Source: an uncultured Bifidobacterium sp. (GTDB lineage: Bacteria > Actinomycetota > Actinomycetes > Actinomycetales > Bifidobacteriaceae). From it: 37,118 nt of DNA. The notes under the pieces were generated by a model. It ran no database searches. It had not been told where the DNA came from and saw nothing but the letters and a program-made list of their open reading frames with translations. Shown piece after piece: positions 16,283 to 24,434 of the stretch. A program made the position numbers and the translations under genes. The stretch is taken from assembly GCF_949292005.1 (NCBI RefSeq), contig NZ_CASEXV010000035.1, positions 1 to 37,118 on the forward strand, in the 5' to 3' direction. Position 1 is the stretch's first letter; every line of letters starts with the position of its first letter.

Positions 16283-17122
16283 TCAAATCGACGATCCGGC
16301 TTTGATAAGGGTGTCCGTGAGGTATTTGCCGGCGGCCATGACCAGCGGAGCGTATCTCCGTCCGGGCATGCTCCCCATCCGACCGGTGGGACCGGATATG
16401 GAGACGGCGGCGATGACCTGACCGCTGGCGTTGCGGATGGGGGCCGAAATCGATGCGACGCCCTTCTCCCTCTCGCTGATGGATTCCGCCCATCCTCGTC
16501 GGCGAACGGCGGCGAGTTGGGTCGCCGTGAATTTGGCTTGGCGAAGACCCATATGGAGCCGTTCCGAATCGGCCCAAGCCAGCAGTATCTGCGCCGCGGA
16601 GCCGGCCTCCATCGACAGGAGCGCCCCGACCGGAATGGAATCCCTCAGTCCGCTTGCCCTTTCGACGGCCGCTATGCAGATGCGCTGGTCCCCCTGTCGG
16701 CGGTATATCTGCGCGGATTCTCCCGTGCGGTCAAGAAGCGTCTGGAGGACAGGTCCGGCGGCGTTGAGGAGTCTGTCCTCCCCCGCGGCGGCGGACAGCT
16801 CCGCGAAGCGAGATCCCAGCATGAAGCGCCCGTGCTGGTCTCGTATAACGAACCGGTGGCGTTCCAAGGCGATGGCCAGGCGGTGGGCGGTGGGTCGTGC
16901 GAGCCCTGTCGCCGTTACCAGCTGTCCGAGGGTTGTCGGCCCGAATTCCAAGGCGTCCAGAATCTTCACGGTTTTGTCGAGGACACCCACTCCGGAATGC
17001 ACATCATCCCCGATGCTCGGGGGGGTGTCCACGTCGATGGTGGTGGCAGTGTCGGCGAAACTTTCATCCGATGCGTGTTGCGTGGATTCGCTCGGCGTCC
17101 TGAGGGGTTTCTGAGAGGTCAT
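16283..17122 (-). CDS. IclR-family regulator of the leuCD locus (LtbR/NdgR-like)
   Basis: This 279-residue regulator has a disordered N-terminus of about 43 residues. A winged helix-turn-helix follows at about 44-108 (L-G-Q-L-V-T-A-T-G-L-A-R-P-T-A-H-R-L holds the recognition helix), then an IclR effector domain ending near residue 275. In Corynebacterium and Streptomyces the IclR protein divergent from leuCD (LtbR, NdgR) controls leucine synthesis. The same divergent arrangement here supports that role by analogy. The open frame extends to 17455, but ATG 17122 has a clear promoter placed for a leaderless message. A TCAC-N3-GTGA dyad lies in the promoter spacer, suggesting self-control. It converges on the metallophosphoesterase gene. 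Confidence 0.9.
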   Translation of the reverse strand: MTSQKPLRTPSESTQHASDESFADTATTIDVDTPPSIGDDVHSGVGVLDKTVKILDALEFGPTTLGQLVTATGLARPTAHRLAIALERHRFVIRDQHGRFMLGSRFAELSAAAGEDRLLNAAGPVLQTLLDRTGESAQIYRRQGDQRICIAAVERASGLRDSIPVGALLSMEAGSAAQILLAWADSERLHMGLRQAKFTATQLAAVRRRGWAESISEREKGVASISAPIRNASGQVIAAVSISGPTGRMGSMPGRRYAPLVMAAGKYLTDTLIKAGSSI

Positions 17123-17128
17123 AAATGG

Positions 17129-17157
17129 ATTATGACATCTCACATGGTGAAACGCAA
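17129..17157 (-). promoter_or_regulatory. Leaderless promoter of the IclR-type gene with dyad in the spacer
   Basis: On the minus strand, TTGCGT (17152-17157), a 17-base spacer and CATAAT (17129-17134) lie six bases before the ATG at 17122. TCACATGGTGA (17140-17150) sits in the middle of the spacer, a natural place for an operator. Confidence 0.65.
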
Positions 17158-17181
17158 AAGTCCGGGAACGGCGGGGCCGCT

Positions 17182-17187
17182 CATACT
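17182..17187 (+). promoter_or_regulatory. Candidate leuC -10 element (CATACT)
   Basis: CATACT lies 76 bases before the leuC start. No acceptable -35 precedes it at 16-18 bases, which would fit an activated promoter with the TCAC-N3-GTGA dyad upstream. This is inference from position only. Confidence 0.35.
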
Positions 17188-17263
17188 CTGGAGGCGTGCC
17201 GTTCGAACGATGCGGCCGAAGTCGTCTGCGGGGCCTTGAGCCTCGCGCGAAGGAGTGAGTGTA

Positions 17264-18667
17264 TTGGGAACCACGCTTGCCGAGAAGGTCTGGAACGATC
17301 ATCTGGTGCGTCGGGGGGAGGACGGTGCCCCCGATCTCCTGTACATCGATCTCATGCTGATGCATGAGGTCACGAGTCCGCAGGCTTTCGAAGGACTGCG
17401 GTTGGCGGGTCGCAAGCCCCGACGGAAAGAGCTTCTCATCGCCACCGAGGACCACAACACGCCGACCGTTGACATCGATCTGCCGAACCCCGACAAGACC
17501 TCCGCGGTTCAGCTGTCAACGCTTGAGCGCAACTGCAAGGAGTTCGGAATCCGCCTGCATCCGCTGGGTGACGCGGACCAGGGGATTGTGCATGCCTTCG
17601 CGCCGATTCTGGGACTGACCCAGCCGGGAATGACGATCGTGTGCGGCGACTCCCACACATCCACGCACGGGGCCTTCGGGGCATTGGCCTTCGGCATTGG
17701 CACATCCGAGGTCGAACACGTGATGGCGACCCAGACGCTATCCCTTAAACCGTTCAAAACGATGGCGGTCAACATCGACGGCGAGCTTCCCAAGGGGGTG
17801 ACGGCCAAGGACGTCATCCTGGCCATCATCGCGAAGATAGGGACGGGTGGCGGGCAGGGGCATGTCATCGAATATCGCGGCGAGGCGATCCGCCGCATGT
17901 CGATGGACGAGCGCATGACCATCTGCAACATGTCCATCGAGGCGGGAGCCCGGGCGGGGATGATCGCTCCCGACCAGACCACCTTCGATTACCTTTGCGG
18001 CCGTCCGCACGCGCCCGAGGGCGAGATGTGGGACCGCGCCGTGGAATATTGGACGACGTTGCGCACCGATGACGACGCCGTCTTCGACAAAACCGTCACC
18101 ATCGAGGCCAGCGACCTCGCGCCGTTCGTCACCTGGGGAACCAACCCGGGGCAGGGCTTGCCCATCACGGCCACGGTGCCCGTGCCCGAGAAGATCGCGG
18201 ACGCGTCGGCGCGGACGGCGGCGGACTCCGCAATTCGCTACATGGGGCTCAAACCGGGAATGCCCATCAAGGACATCGCGGTGGACACCGTTTTCATCGG
18301 CTCGTGCACGAACGGCCGCATCGAGGATCTCCGCGCGGCCGCGGCCATCATGAAAGGGCATCACAAGGCCAAGTCGATTCATCGTGTCCTCGTTGTCCCC
18401 GCCTCGTCGAGAGTCAGGCTCCAGGCCGAGCGAGAGGGGCTGGACAGGGTGTTCAAGGATTTCGGGGCCGAGTGGCGCAACGCCGGATGCTCCATGTGCC
18501 TGGGGATGAATCCCGACAAGATGGTTCCGGGGGAGCGCTCGATATCAACCTCCAACCGCAACTTCGAGGGACGTCAGGGCAAGGGTTCGCGCACCCATCT
18601 GGCCTCTCCCGCCGTGGCGGCGGCCACGGCGATTCGTGGGACCATCAGCAGTCCCGACGACCTGTGA
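17264..18667 (+). CDS. leuC: 3-isopropylmalate dehydratase large subunit
   Basis: With LeuD it isomerises 2-isopropylmalate to 3-isopropylmalate in leucine synthesis, using a [4Fe-4S] cluster. The protein has 467 residues. The cluster cysteines are Cys348 (GSCTNGR), Cys409 and Cys412 (AGCSMC), matching the family pattern. The conserved V-C-G-D-S-H-T-S-T-H-G segment is near 125-135. The start is taken as TTG 17264, because AAGGAG (17250-17255) lies eight bases before it and the protein then begins MGTTLAEKVW, like close relatives. GTG 17255 would overlap the ribosome site. leuD follows after 109 bases. Likely controlled by the divergent IclR-type protein. Confidence 0.96.
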   Translation: MGTTLAEKVWNDHLVRRGEDGAPDLLYIDLMLMHEVTSPQAFEGLRLAGRKPRRKELLIATEDHNTPTVDIDLPNPDKTSAVQLSTLERNCKEFGIRLHPLGDADQGIVHAFAPILGLTQPGMTIVCGDSHTSTHGAFGALAFGIGTSEVEHVMATQTLSLKPFKTMAVNIDGELPKGVTAKDVILAIIAKIGTGGGQGHVIEYRGEAIRRMSMDERMTICNMSIEAGARAGMIAPDQTTFDYLCGRPHAPEGEMWDRAVEYWTTLRTDDDAVFDKTVTIEASDLAPFVTWGTNPGQGLPITATVPVPEKIADASARTAADSAIRYMGLKPGMPIKDIAVDTVFIGSCTNGRIEDLRAAAAIMKGHHKAKSIHRVLVVPASSRVRLQAEREGLDRVFKDFGAEWRNAGCSMCLGMNPDKMVPGERSISTSNRNFEGRQGKGSRTHLASPAVAAATAIRGTISSPDDL

Positions 18668-18776
18668 CGCGGGGGATTCCGGTCCCGTCCGCGACTTCTG
18701 GGACGAGATGGATGCGGACAGGGCTGAAGAGGCAAGGACGAATTATTCGGATGCAAGCCGAAGAAGGATCGTATTT

Positions 18777-19472
18777 ATGGAAAAACTGACAGTGGTCACA
18801 GGAGTGGGGGTTCCGCTTCGCCGGTCGAACGTCGACACCGACCAGATCATTCCGGCGGTGTTCCTCAAACGGGTCACCAAGTCCGGGTTCGAGGACGCGC
18901 TTTTCTACGCGTGGCGCCGCGATCCGGGATTCATCCTCAACCAGCCCGAGTACTCGGGGGCGCGGGTTCTTGTCGCCGGGCCGGATTTCGGCATAGGATC
19001 CTCCCGCGAGCACGCGGTGTGGGCCTTGCATGACTATGGATTCCGGGTCGTGATCAGCTCCCGGTTCGCGGATATTTTCTACGGGAACACGGCGAAGAAT
19101 GGTGTTCTCGCTGCGATTATGCCGCAGGAAAGCATCGAGCTTCTCTGGAAGATACTCGAGGAGGAGCCGGGACGGTCCATGACGGTGGATCTGGGGGCGC
19201 GGACGGTGACATGTGGAGACGTGACGTTGCCCTTCGACGTCAACGACTACACGCGGTGGCGTCTGATGAATGGGTACGATGACATCGACCTCACGCTTCA
19301 GCATGAGGATGACATCGCCGCCTATGAGCGCATGCGCGCCGAGAGGTTCCCCTTCAAGCCCAAAACACTTCCGGCCAGACACCGTCCGGACGAAAGGATC
19401 ACCTCCGCGCGTGCCCCCAAGGAGGAAAACTGGGCCGGGCCGCTGTCGTCGCGTTCCGCGGCCGAATCCTGA
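18777..19472 (+). CDS. leuD: 3-isopropylmalate dehydratase small subunit
   Basis: This 231-residue subunit completes the isopropylmalate isomerase with LeuC. Recognisable blocks are V-P-L-R-R-S-N-V-D-T-D-Q-I-I-P-A near residues 11-26, and G-P-D-F-G-I-G-S-S-R-E-H-A-V-W-A-L around 66-82, which carries the swivelling-domain substrate loop. The length is a little above the usual 200 because of a C-terminal tail rich in Pro, Arg and Glu. ATG 18777 has AAGGA at 18764-18768. The 109-base gap after leuC shows no obvious promoter, so the two are probably one operon. Confidence 0.95.
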   Translation: MEKLTVVTGVGVPLRRSNVDTDQIIPAVFLKRVTKSGFEDALFYAWRRDPGFILNQPEYSGARVLVAGPDFGIGSSREHAVWALHDYGFRVVISSRFADIFYGNTAKNGVLAAIMPQESIELLWKILEEEPGRSMTVDLGARTVTCGDVTLPFDVNDYTRWRLMNGYDDIDLTLQHEDDIAAYERMRAERFPFKPKTLPARHRPDERITSARAPKEENWAGPLSSRSAAES

Positions 19473-19595
19473 CGGTTCATGTCGCGCGGGTGCCGTGGTA
19501 TGGGGGACGGCGGCTGTGTCCGGATGCCGGATGCGGGGTTCGGCGCGGTGCGGTGCGATGGTGGACGTCGGACCGCGCCGCCTCCCCAATCCTTC

Positions 19596-19601
19596 TATAA
19601 T
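19596..19601 (+). promoter_or_regulatory. Perfect -10 box (TATAAT) before the Lrp-type domain gene
   Basis: TATAAT matches the consensus fully. No good -35 is seen 16-18 bases upstream. Transcription would begin near 19608, leaving a leader of about 110 bases before the next start codon, so this gene is probably not part of the leuCD message. Confidence 0.55.
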
Positions 19602-19718
19602 GGAGCACTGTTAGGCCTTCGGTGTGATCGTCCGATGTGGTGTCCCGTGTCCCAGTGAACGGCGCATACGGGTGGATGGTTGCCGGATGGCCGGTCCCAT
19701 CGTCTAAGGAGAGCGAAA

Positions 19719-19997
19719 ATGGCTGACGCGGTTGTTCTCATCACTACCCAGGCTGACAAGGTGTCACAAGCCGCCCAACGGATCGTGGAGCTCGACGGGG
19801 TGCGGGACGTCTATTCCGTCGCTGGAGATGTGGACCTTGTGGCGATTGTTTCGACGCCCGATTTCGATAACCTCACATCCATCATTCCCGATGGAATCGC
19901 CAAGGTCGATGGTGTCGTCTCGACCCAGACTCTTATGGCCTTCCGCCAGTATTCGGCGCGGGATGATGCCGCCGCCTTCGATCTGGGTGTGGACTGA
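19719..19997 (+). CDS. Stand-alone Lrp/AsnC ligand-binding (RAM) domain protein
   Basis: This 92-residue protein consists only of the alpha-beta RAM domain that binds amino acids in Lrp/AsnC regulators. Visible pattern: V-V-L-I-T-T-Q-A-D-K-V, an amphipathic helix, D-V-Y-S-V-A-G-D-V-D-L-V-A-I-V, and V-V-S-T-Q-T-L-M-A-F near the end. There is no helix-turn-helix, so it cannot bind DNA by itself in the usual way. ATG 19719 has AAGGAG (19706-19711) with seven-base spacing. Such single domains are known in actinobacteria and may sense amino acids or form mixed oligomers with full Lrp proteins. Its place just after leuCD makes a leucine link attractive but unproven. Confidence 0.88.
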   Translation: MADAVVLITTQADKVSQAAQRIVELDGVRDVYSVAGDVDLVAIVSTPDFDNLTSIIPDGIAKVDGVVSTQTLMAFRQYSARDDAAAFDLGVD

Positions 19998-20117
19998 GCT
20001 CCTCACGTCGTGCGGACATATCGCGCGCTCTGAGTGCCGTTCGGGCACTCGTTCGCGATTATGTGCCATCCACTGTTCATGAAGGGATTCATGACGTGTT
20101 TCATGGAGGGGAATATT

Positions 20118-21350
20118 GTGAGCTCCTTGTCGGAATCCAACGGATTGGCCGAGTCCGGGCGTCAGTGCGGGGGCGGTGGAACCGGTGCGCGTCCGGGGCG
20201 GGTGGCATCAGATGAGCGGACCCGGTTGAACGAGCGACCGCCGCTGGATGAGAGACCGCTGTACGACGTGACGTTGTCGTATGAGGACAACTACGCGCGC
20301 GGACCATTCGGGAGATTCGCGGTTCCCTGCCACGACCCCGAAGCCTGTTCATCGTCTGTGCGGCACGATGTCTTGGAAATGTCCGTGGGGGTTCCGTTCG
20401 GCATTCCGGCGGGGCCTCTGCTCAATTCGCGTTTCACGACGGCGGCTTTCCGGCGGGGCTATGATCTGGCCGTCTATAAAACCGTGCGGTCGCGGTCGTG
20501 GCCGTGCAATCCATTCCCCAACGTCGTCGCGGTCCACCCCCGATCTGCGGACGGGCGGCTTGATCCCCGCAGCGGCGAATCCGACGATGGGGTTCTCGCC
20601 GACGGGAATTTCACCGATCCGCCATCCATATCCAATTCCTTCGGAGTGCCGTCTCGCGATCCCGATGTATGGCAGCCCGATATGCGTGAGGCAATTCTCG
20701 CCGCGGGTCCGGGGCAGCTTCTCATTCCCAGCTTCCAAGGGTCACGGGTCCCCGGGATGGGCACCGCGGCCTACGTCGACGACCATGTCGCAGCGGCGCG
20801 GATGGTGTGCGAGACCGGGGCTGGACTGATGGAGATTAACACCAGCTGCCCCAATGAGGGGCGTGATCGTCTTCTCTGCCATGATCCGCGCCTTGTGGGC
20901 GAGATCGCGCAGGCCGTGAAGAACGAGATAGGCGACAGACCCCTGCTGATCAAGCTCGGCTTTCTCGCTGACGACTCCCTTCTGGAGGAGATGGTGGACC
21001 GCACCGTCGCGCGGGGTCTCGCCCAAGGATTGTGCGCGATCAACACGCTCTCGGCGCGGCTGGTCGATTCCCATGGGCATCAGGCGCTGCCCGGAAAAGG
21101 GCGGGAGCACAGCGGGGTGTGCGGCGCGGCCATTCGGGACGCCGGACTTGACATGGTCCGACGCCTGTCCGCGATCAGGGAGCGTCGGGGGATCGACTTC
21201 ACCATCGTCGGTGTGGGGGGAGTCGCCGGCGTGGACGATTACCGGGCCTATCGATCCTGCGGAGCCGACGTTGTGATGAGCGCGACGGGTGCCATGTGGA
21301 ATCCCGACCTGGCGATGGAGGTTCACGCTTTCGAATCGAGCCATGAATAG
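20118..21350 (+). CDS. Dihydroorotate dehydrogenase-like FMN protein
   Basis: This 410-residue TIM-barrel flavoprotein is related to dihydroorotate dehydrogenases and dihydropyrimidine dehydrogenases. G-I-P-A-G-P-L-L-N is at 95-103, followed by V-Y-K-T-V, the flavin-site Lys. I-N-T-S-C-P-N is near 240. G-V-G-G-V and the final A-D-V-V-M-S-A-T-G form the phosphate-binding part. The first 45 residues are polar and low in complexity. A GTG start at 20118 is supported by GGAGGG (20105-20110). The frame is open further upstream to 20034. No pyrK or other pyrimidine gene is near, so an orotate role is not proven, and a related pyrimidine or other substrate is possible. Confidence 0.8.
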   Translation: MSSLSESNGLAESGRQCGGGGTGARPGRVASDERTRLNERPPLDERPLYDVTLSYEDNYARGPFGRFAVPCHDPEACSSSVRHDVLEMSVGVPFGIPAGPLLNSRFTTAAFRRGYDLAVYKTVRSRSWPCNPFPNVVAVHPRSADGRLDPRSGESDDGVLADGNFTDPPSISNSFGVPSRDPDVWQPDMREAILAAGPGQLLIPSFQGSRVPGMGTAAYVDDHVAAARMVCETGAGLMEINTSCPNEGRDRLLCHDPRLVGEIAQAVKNEIGDRPLLIKLGFLADDSLLEEMVDRTVARGLAQGLCAINTLSARLVDSHGHQALPGKGREHSGVCGAAIRDAGLDMVRRLSAIRERRGIDFTIVGVGGVAGVDDYRAYRSCGADVVMSATGAMWNPDLAMEVHAFESSHE

Positions 21351-21573
21351 GCCTGCGCGGTGTATGCGTATGCGGCGGGGCTTTTGGCGGTTCTCGGCGG
21401 TTCGCGGAAGTCCCCCTGAACTGGGCCGGTGATGGTGTGCGCTGGCGGCGCATTTCACGGGGCCACCACAACCCGTGTGGCACTATGGCATGAGTGGCAT
21501 GCGGGCTGATTTTCGTTGCGGTGGCCGCCTGACCGTGGGCTTATGGGTCGGCGAGGCGATGAAGAGGCTCGAG

Positions 21574-21594
21574 GGATACTGGATACTGGATACT
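21574..21594. repeat. Three perfect tandem copies of GGATACT before murA
   Basis: The heptamer is repeated at 21574-21580, 21581-21587 and 21588-21594, 20 bases before the murA start. Each copy contains GATACT, which resembles a -10 box. The gap 21351-21614 holds no gene. Confidence 0.8.
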
Positions 21595-21614
21595 AGATAA
21601 AAGGGGTTCGGACG

Positions 21615-22940
21615 ATGGCCGAAAAAAGGGAGGACGTTCTTCACGTTGAGGGCGGAAGACCTCTCAATGGCGTCATCAAGGTGCGGGGCGCGAAGAATTT
21701 CGTCAGCAAGGCCATGGTGGCGGCGCTGCTCGCTCCGGGTGTGTCGGTGCTGAAAAATGTTCCGGAGATCCGTGATGTGCATGTGGTCTCCGACCTGCTG
21801 CGGTTGCATGGGGTGGATGTGACGGTCGACGGCTCCGCCGGGGTGGTCACCATTGACGCGTCCAATGTGCGGCTGGCGGACGTGGCCGATGTCGACACGC
21901 TCTCCGGATCGTCGCGTATCCCGATCCTCTTCTCCGGACCACTGGTCCACCGTCTCGGCGAGGCGTTCATCCCGGCTCTGGGCGGATGCAACATCGGTGG
22001 ACGGCCGATCGACTTCCATCTGGAGACGCTGCGCAAGTTGGGTGCCACGGTCGACAAGGAGCACCGCGACGGCATCCATATCACCGCGCCCAATGGTCTT
22101 CACGGAGCGAAGATTCATCTTCCCTATCCATCGGTCGGAGCGACCGAACAGACGCTTCTCGCCGCGGTCCTCGCCGAGGGGAAGACCGAGCTTTCCGGCG
22201 CCGCCATCGAGCCTGAAATCATGGATCTGGTCGCGGTGTTGCAGAAGATGGGGGCGATGATCTCCGTCGATGTGGACCGTACGTTCCGCATCGAGGGCGT
22301 GGAGCATCTCAAAGGATATGTGCACACGTCACTCACCGACCGCATCGAGGCAGCGTCATGGGCATCGGCGGCGCTCGCGACGCATGGCGATATTTTCGTC
22401 AAAGGCGCGCAGCAGCCCGATATGATGACATTCCTCAATGTGTTCAGGAAAGTCGGAGGAGAATTCGACATCACGGATTCGGGCATCCGTTTCTGGCATC
22501 CGGGTGCGGACCTCAAACCCGTGGCAATCGAGACGGATGTGCATCCCGGATTCATGACCGATTGGCAGCAGCCGCTGGTGGTCGCGCTGACCCAGGCCAA
22601 CGGATTGTCGATTGTGCACGAGACGGTTTATGAGAACCGCTTCGGCTTCACAAAGCCGCTGATTGACATGGGTGCCACCATCCAGCTGTACCGGGAGTGT
22701 CTGGGATCGCTTCCCTGCCGTTTCCAGCAGCGCAATTACAAGCATTCCGCCGTGATATTCGGTCCTACGCCGTTGACCGGACGTGACATAGACGTTCCGG
22801 ACCTGCGTGGTGGGTTCAGCCATCTTATTGCGGCTTTGGCCGCCAACGGGCCATCGGATGTGCATGGGATCAGCCTTATCGATCGTGGATACGCCGATTT
22901 TAGGGGCAAGTTGTTGGCCCTCGGGGCGAATGTCGACTGA
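21615..22940 (+). CDS. murA: UDP-N-acetylglucosamine 1-carboxyvinyltransferase
   Basis: MurA transfers enolpyruvate from PEP to UDP-GlcNAc, the first committed step of peptidoglycan synthesis. The protein has 441 residues. Lys27-Asn28 in R-G-A-K-N is the conserved substrate pair. The catalytic Cys is present at residue 125 in P-A-L-G-G-C-N-I-G-G-R-P, so the fosfomycin-reactive residue is not replaced by Asp as it is in some actinobacteria. Repeated inside-out alpha/beta domains are indicated by later V-G-A-T-E-Q-T-L and D-L-R-G-G-F motifs. ATG 21615 follows AAGGGG (21600-21606 region). A perfect hairpin begins at the stop codon. Confidence 0.95.
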   Translation: MAEKREDVLHVEGGRPLNGVIKVRGAKNFVSKAMVAALLAPGVSVLKNVPEIRDVHVVSDLLRLHGVDVTVDGSAGVVTIDASNVRLADVADVDTLSGSSRIPILFSGPLVHRLGEAFIPALGGCNIGGRPIDFHLETLRKLGATVDKEHRDGIHITAPNGLHGAKIHLPYPSVGATEQTLLAAVLAEGKTELSGAAIEPEIMDLVAVLQKMGAMISVDVDRTFRIEGVEHLKGYVHTSLTDRIEAASWASAALATHGDIFVKGAQQPDMMTFLNVFRKVGGEFDITDSGIRFWHPGADLKPVAIETDVHPGFMTDWQQPLVVALTQANGLSIVHETVYENRFGFTKPLIDMGATIQLYRECLGSLPCRFQQRNYKHSAVIFGPTPLTGRDIDVPDLRGGFSHLIAALAANGPSDVHGISLIDRGYADFRGKLLALGANVD

Positions 22941-22969
22941 GAGTCATTCGACTGAGGTCGAATGACTCT
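22940..22969 (+). terminator. Perfect 13-bp hairpin overlapping the murA stop codon
   Basis: AGAGTCATTCGAC (22940-22952) pairs perfectly with GTCGAATGACTCT (22957-22969) around TGAG. The last base of the TGA stop is the first base of the stem. No T-run follows, but termination of murA is likely. Confidence 0.65.
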
Positions 22970-22977
22970 GACGCGTT

Positions 22978-23108
22978 CATTGGGCGGGTTTTGCGTTCGT
23001 TGGGCGGGTCCTCCAGCTATCCCTTCATTCAGAGTGCTGGAATTAAGCCATTTCTGGAATCTTCTACTGGGAGGACCCGCCCAACGAGCAACAAACCCGC
23101 CCAACGAA
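22978..23108. repeat. Dispersed 130-bp inverted-repeat element, copy 2
   Basis: The layout is TTGGGCGG, 10-11 bases, CGTTGGGCGGGTCC, a core of about 60 bases, GACCCGCCCAACG, then CCGCCCAACG. It is nearly identical to copy 3, including the core GTGCTGGAATTAAGCC, and in the same orientation. It begins eight bases after the murA hairpin. Confidence 0.88.
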
Positions 23109-23109
23109 G

Positions 23110-23147
23110 GGGTTGCCATTGGATTTCCCGGGGTTCATTGGCAACCC
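23110..23147. other. Inverted repeat flanking a GC-rich loop downstream of copy 2
   Basis: GGGTTGCCA near 23110-23118 is complementary to TGGCAACCC near 23139-23147. It is placed directly after the inverted-repeat element and may extend its secondary structure. No other role is evident. Confidence 0.45.
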
Positions 23148-23157
23148 AATCCAATAA

Positions 23158-23232
23158 ACATGGGTCTTCACTGGACATGGGTCTTTGAACATGCTGGACA
23201 TGGGCCTTCACTGGGTGTGGCCCTTCACCAGG
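23158..23232. repeat. Degenerate tandem repeat of ACATGGGTCTTCACTGG
   Basis: Units are at 23158-23174, 23175-23197 (with a 6-base insertion), 23198-23214 and a decayed unit to about 23232. The unit length is not a clean multiple of three with its insertion, and no gene covers it. The stretch from 23233 to 23505 shows no gene I can support. Confidence 0.7.
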
Positions 23233-23505
23233 CAAGTCGGTGGGATGTCGCAGTCATGTCTTGGCATCCCCAGTCCCGGTGCCGTGGCACCTCGGTGCCC
23301 TCGTGTCTGGGTGCCGTGTCGTTCACTGGATTGTGGTGCTCGCTGGTGTCTTAATATCTCGCGTGGCCGCGTTTGGCTCTGACGACATCGTGCCCACTGA
23401 ACGTGTGCCGTCATGTGCGCGGATCGGCGGCATCCATATTCCCGTCATTGCGCGATAGCGATCTACCGGCATCAACCCCTTCCAGCCCGAAAGTCGGCGA
23501 CGCTC

Positions 23506-24387
23506 CTATCGACGGCTGTGATCGAGCAACGCCCGTGCGACCATCATGGTGAATTCCCGTAGGGAATTCCGGCTATTCAGATCCCCCTTGACCGCCACCA
23601 GCACAGTCCAGCCCAGATCCTGCAGTCTGTTCCTTTTGTGGATATCCGTCGTCCACCGACGATGGTCATAGTGATATTCGCCGTCATACTCGATCGCGAC
23701 ATGGTGAGCTTCGAAAGCCATGTCCACTTTCCACTCTTTCTGAGAAACCATGTCGATGATCGGATGGTTCACGCTAGGACAGGGCAGCCCGGCGTTCGTG
23801 AGAGCAAGGCGCAGAAGAGTCTCCTGCGGTGAATCGGTCCCTTCCACGCTGTGGGACAACGCGGTAAGGCACCGTCGCCGCCCGGGGAATCGGCCATAGC
23901 TCATGATGGCCTCTCTGAGCTTGTGATGACTGCTCTGTCGCAGATCCTTGTTAGCGCAGGTCAGCCAGTCCATGACCATCGTCAGAGATTCGACATCGGT
24001 GTACTGGGAGATCTGGCACACGGCCTGTTCGACCGATACGCCCGAAAAAAGCTCGTCAAGCCGCTGAGTCGACATGGGGCCGGTCCACAGATGCTCGTCC
24101 ACTCCCACGAGATGTGATTTCTCCTTCATATGTGGAACGGTGACATGCAGGAGATGGGGATTGAGTCTTGTGGTCAGACGCAGTGTCATTCCATGAAGCT
24201 CGAGAAGGGTTGTGTGGCTGAAGGTCAGATGACGACTGGTGCGCAGGGCTCTCTGCCGGCAGTCGCGATGTCGGAGAGTTGCCAGTTCTCGCGCCTTGTC
24301 CAAAGTGAAGAATCCGGTTGTGTGGGTTGTGTTTGACGTGTGGGCGGATGATGCGGCGCGGAAAGTGGCTGTTGCGGCGGAGATCAT
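23506..24387 (-). CDS. DUF559-type nuclease-like protein (Vsr/PD-(D/E)XK fold)
   Basis: This 293-residue protein has a C-terminal DUF559 domain, related to Vsr-like endonucleases. S-P-Q-E-T-L-L-R-L is followed by D222-M-A-F, then V-A-I-E233-Y-D235-G-E-Y-H, W-x-x-D-x-x-x-R and a G-W-x-V-L strand. These fit the D/E...E-x-D-G-x-x-H pattern of the family. The N-terminal half (S-H-T-T-L-L-E-L-H-G) is of the type common in actinobacterial proteins with this domain. No partner methylase is near. The start is uncertain: the frame is open to 24627, and ATG 24387 has no ribosome site. The upstream extension is low-complexity and covers the DnaA-box repeats. The gene lies alone between repeat copies 2 and 3. 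Confidence 0.78.
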   Translation of the reverse strand: MISAATATFRAASSAHTSNTTHTTGFFTLDKARELATLRHRDCRQRALRTSRHLTFSHTTLLELHGMTLRLTTRLNPHLLHVTVPHMKEKSHLVGVDEHLWTGPMSTQRLDELFSGVSVEQAVCQISQYTDVESLTMVMDWLTCANKDLRQSSHHKLREAIMSYGRFPGRRRCLTALSHSVEGTDSPQETLLRLALTNAGLPCPSVNHPIIDMVSQKEWKVDMAFEAHHVAIEYDGEYHYDHRRWTTDIHKRNRLQDLGWTVLVAVKGDLNSRNSLREFTMMVARALLDHSRR

Positions 24388-24434
24388 GTCGTGAGAGTAA
24401 TTCCGATAGGCGTGGCGTGGAGGGGGCGGCCATG

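Noticed and set aside
20034..20117. Earlier start for the dihydroorotate dehydrogenase-like protein
   Set aside because: The 28 extra residues are Met/Phe/Cys-rich and unlike a natural start, while GTG 20118 has a strong ribosome site.
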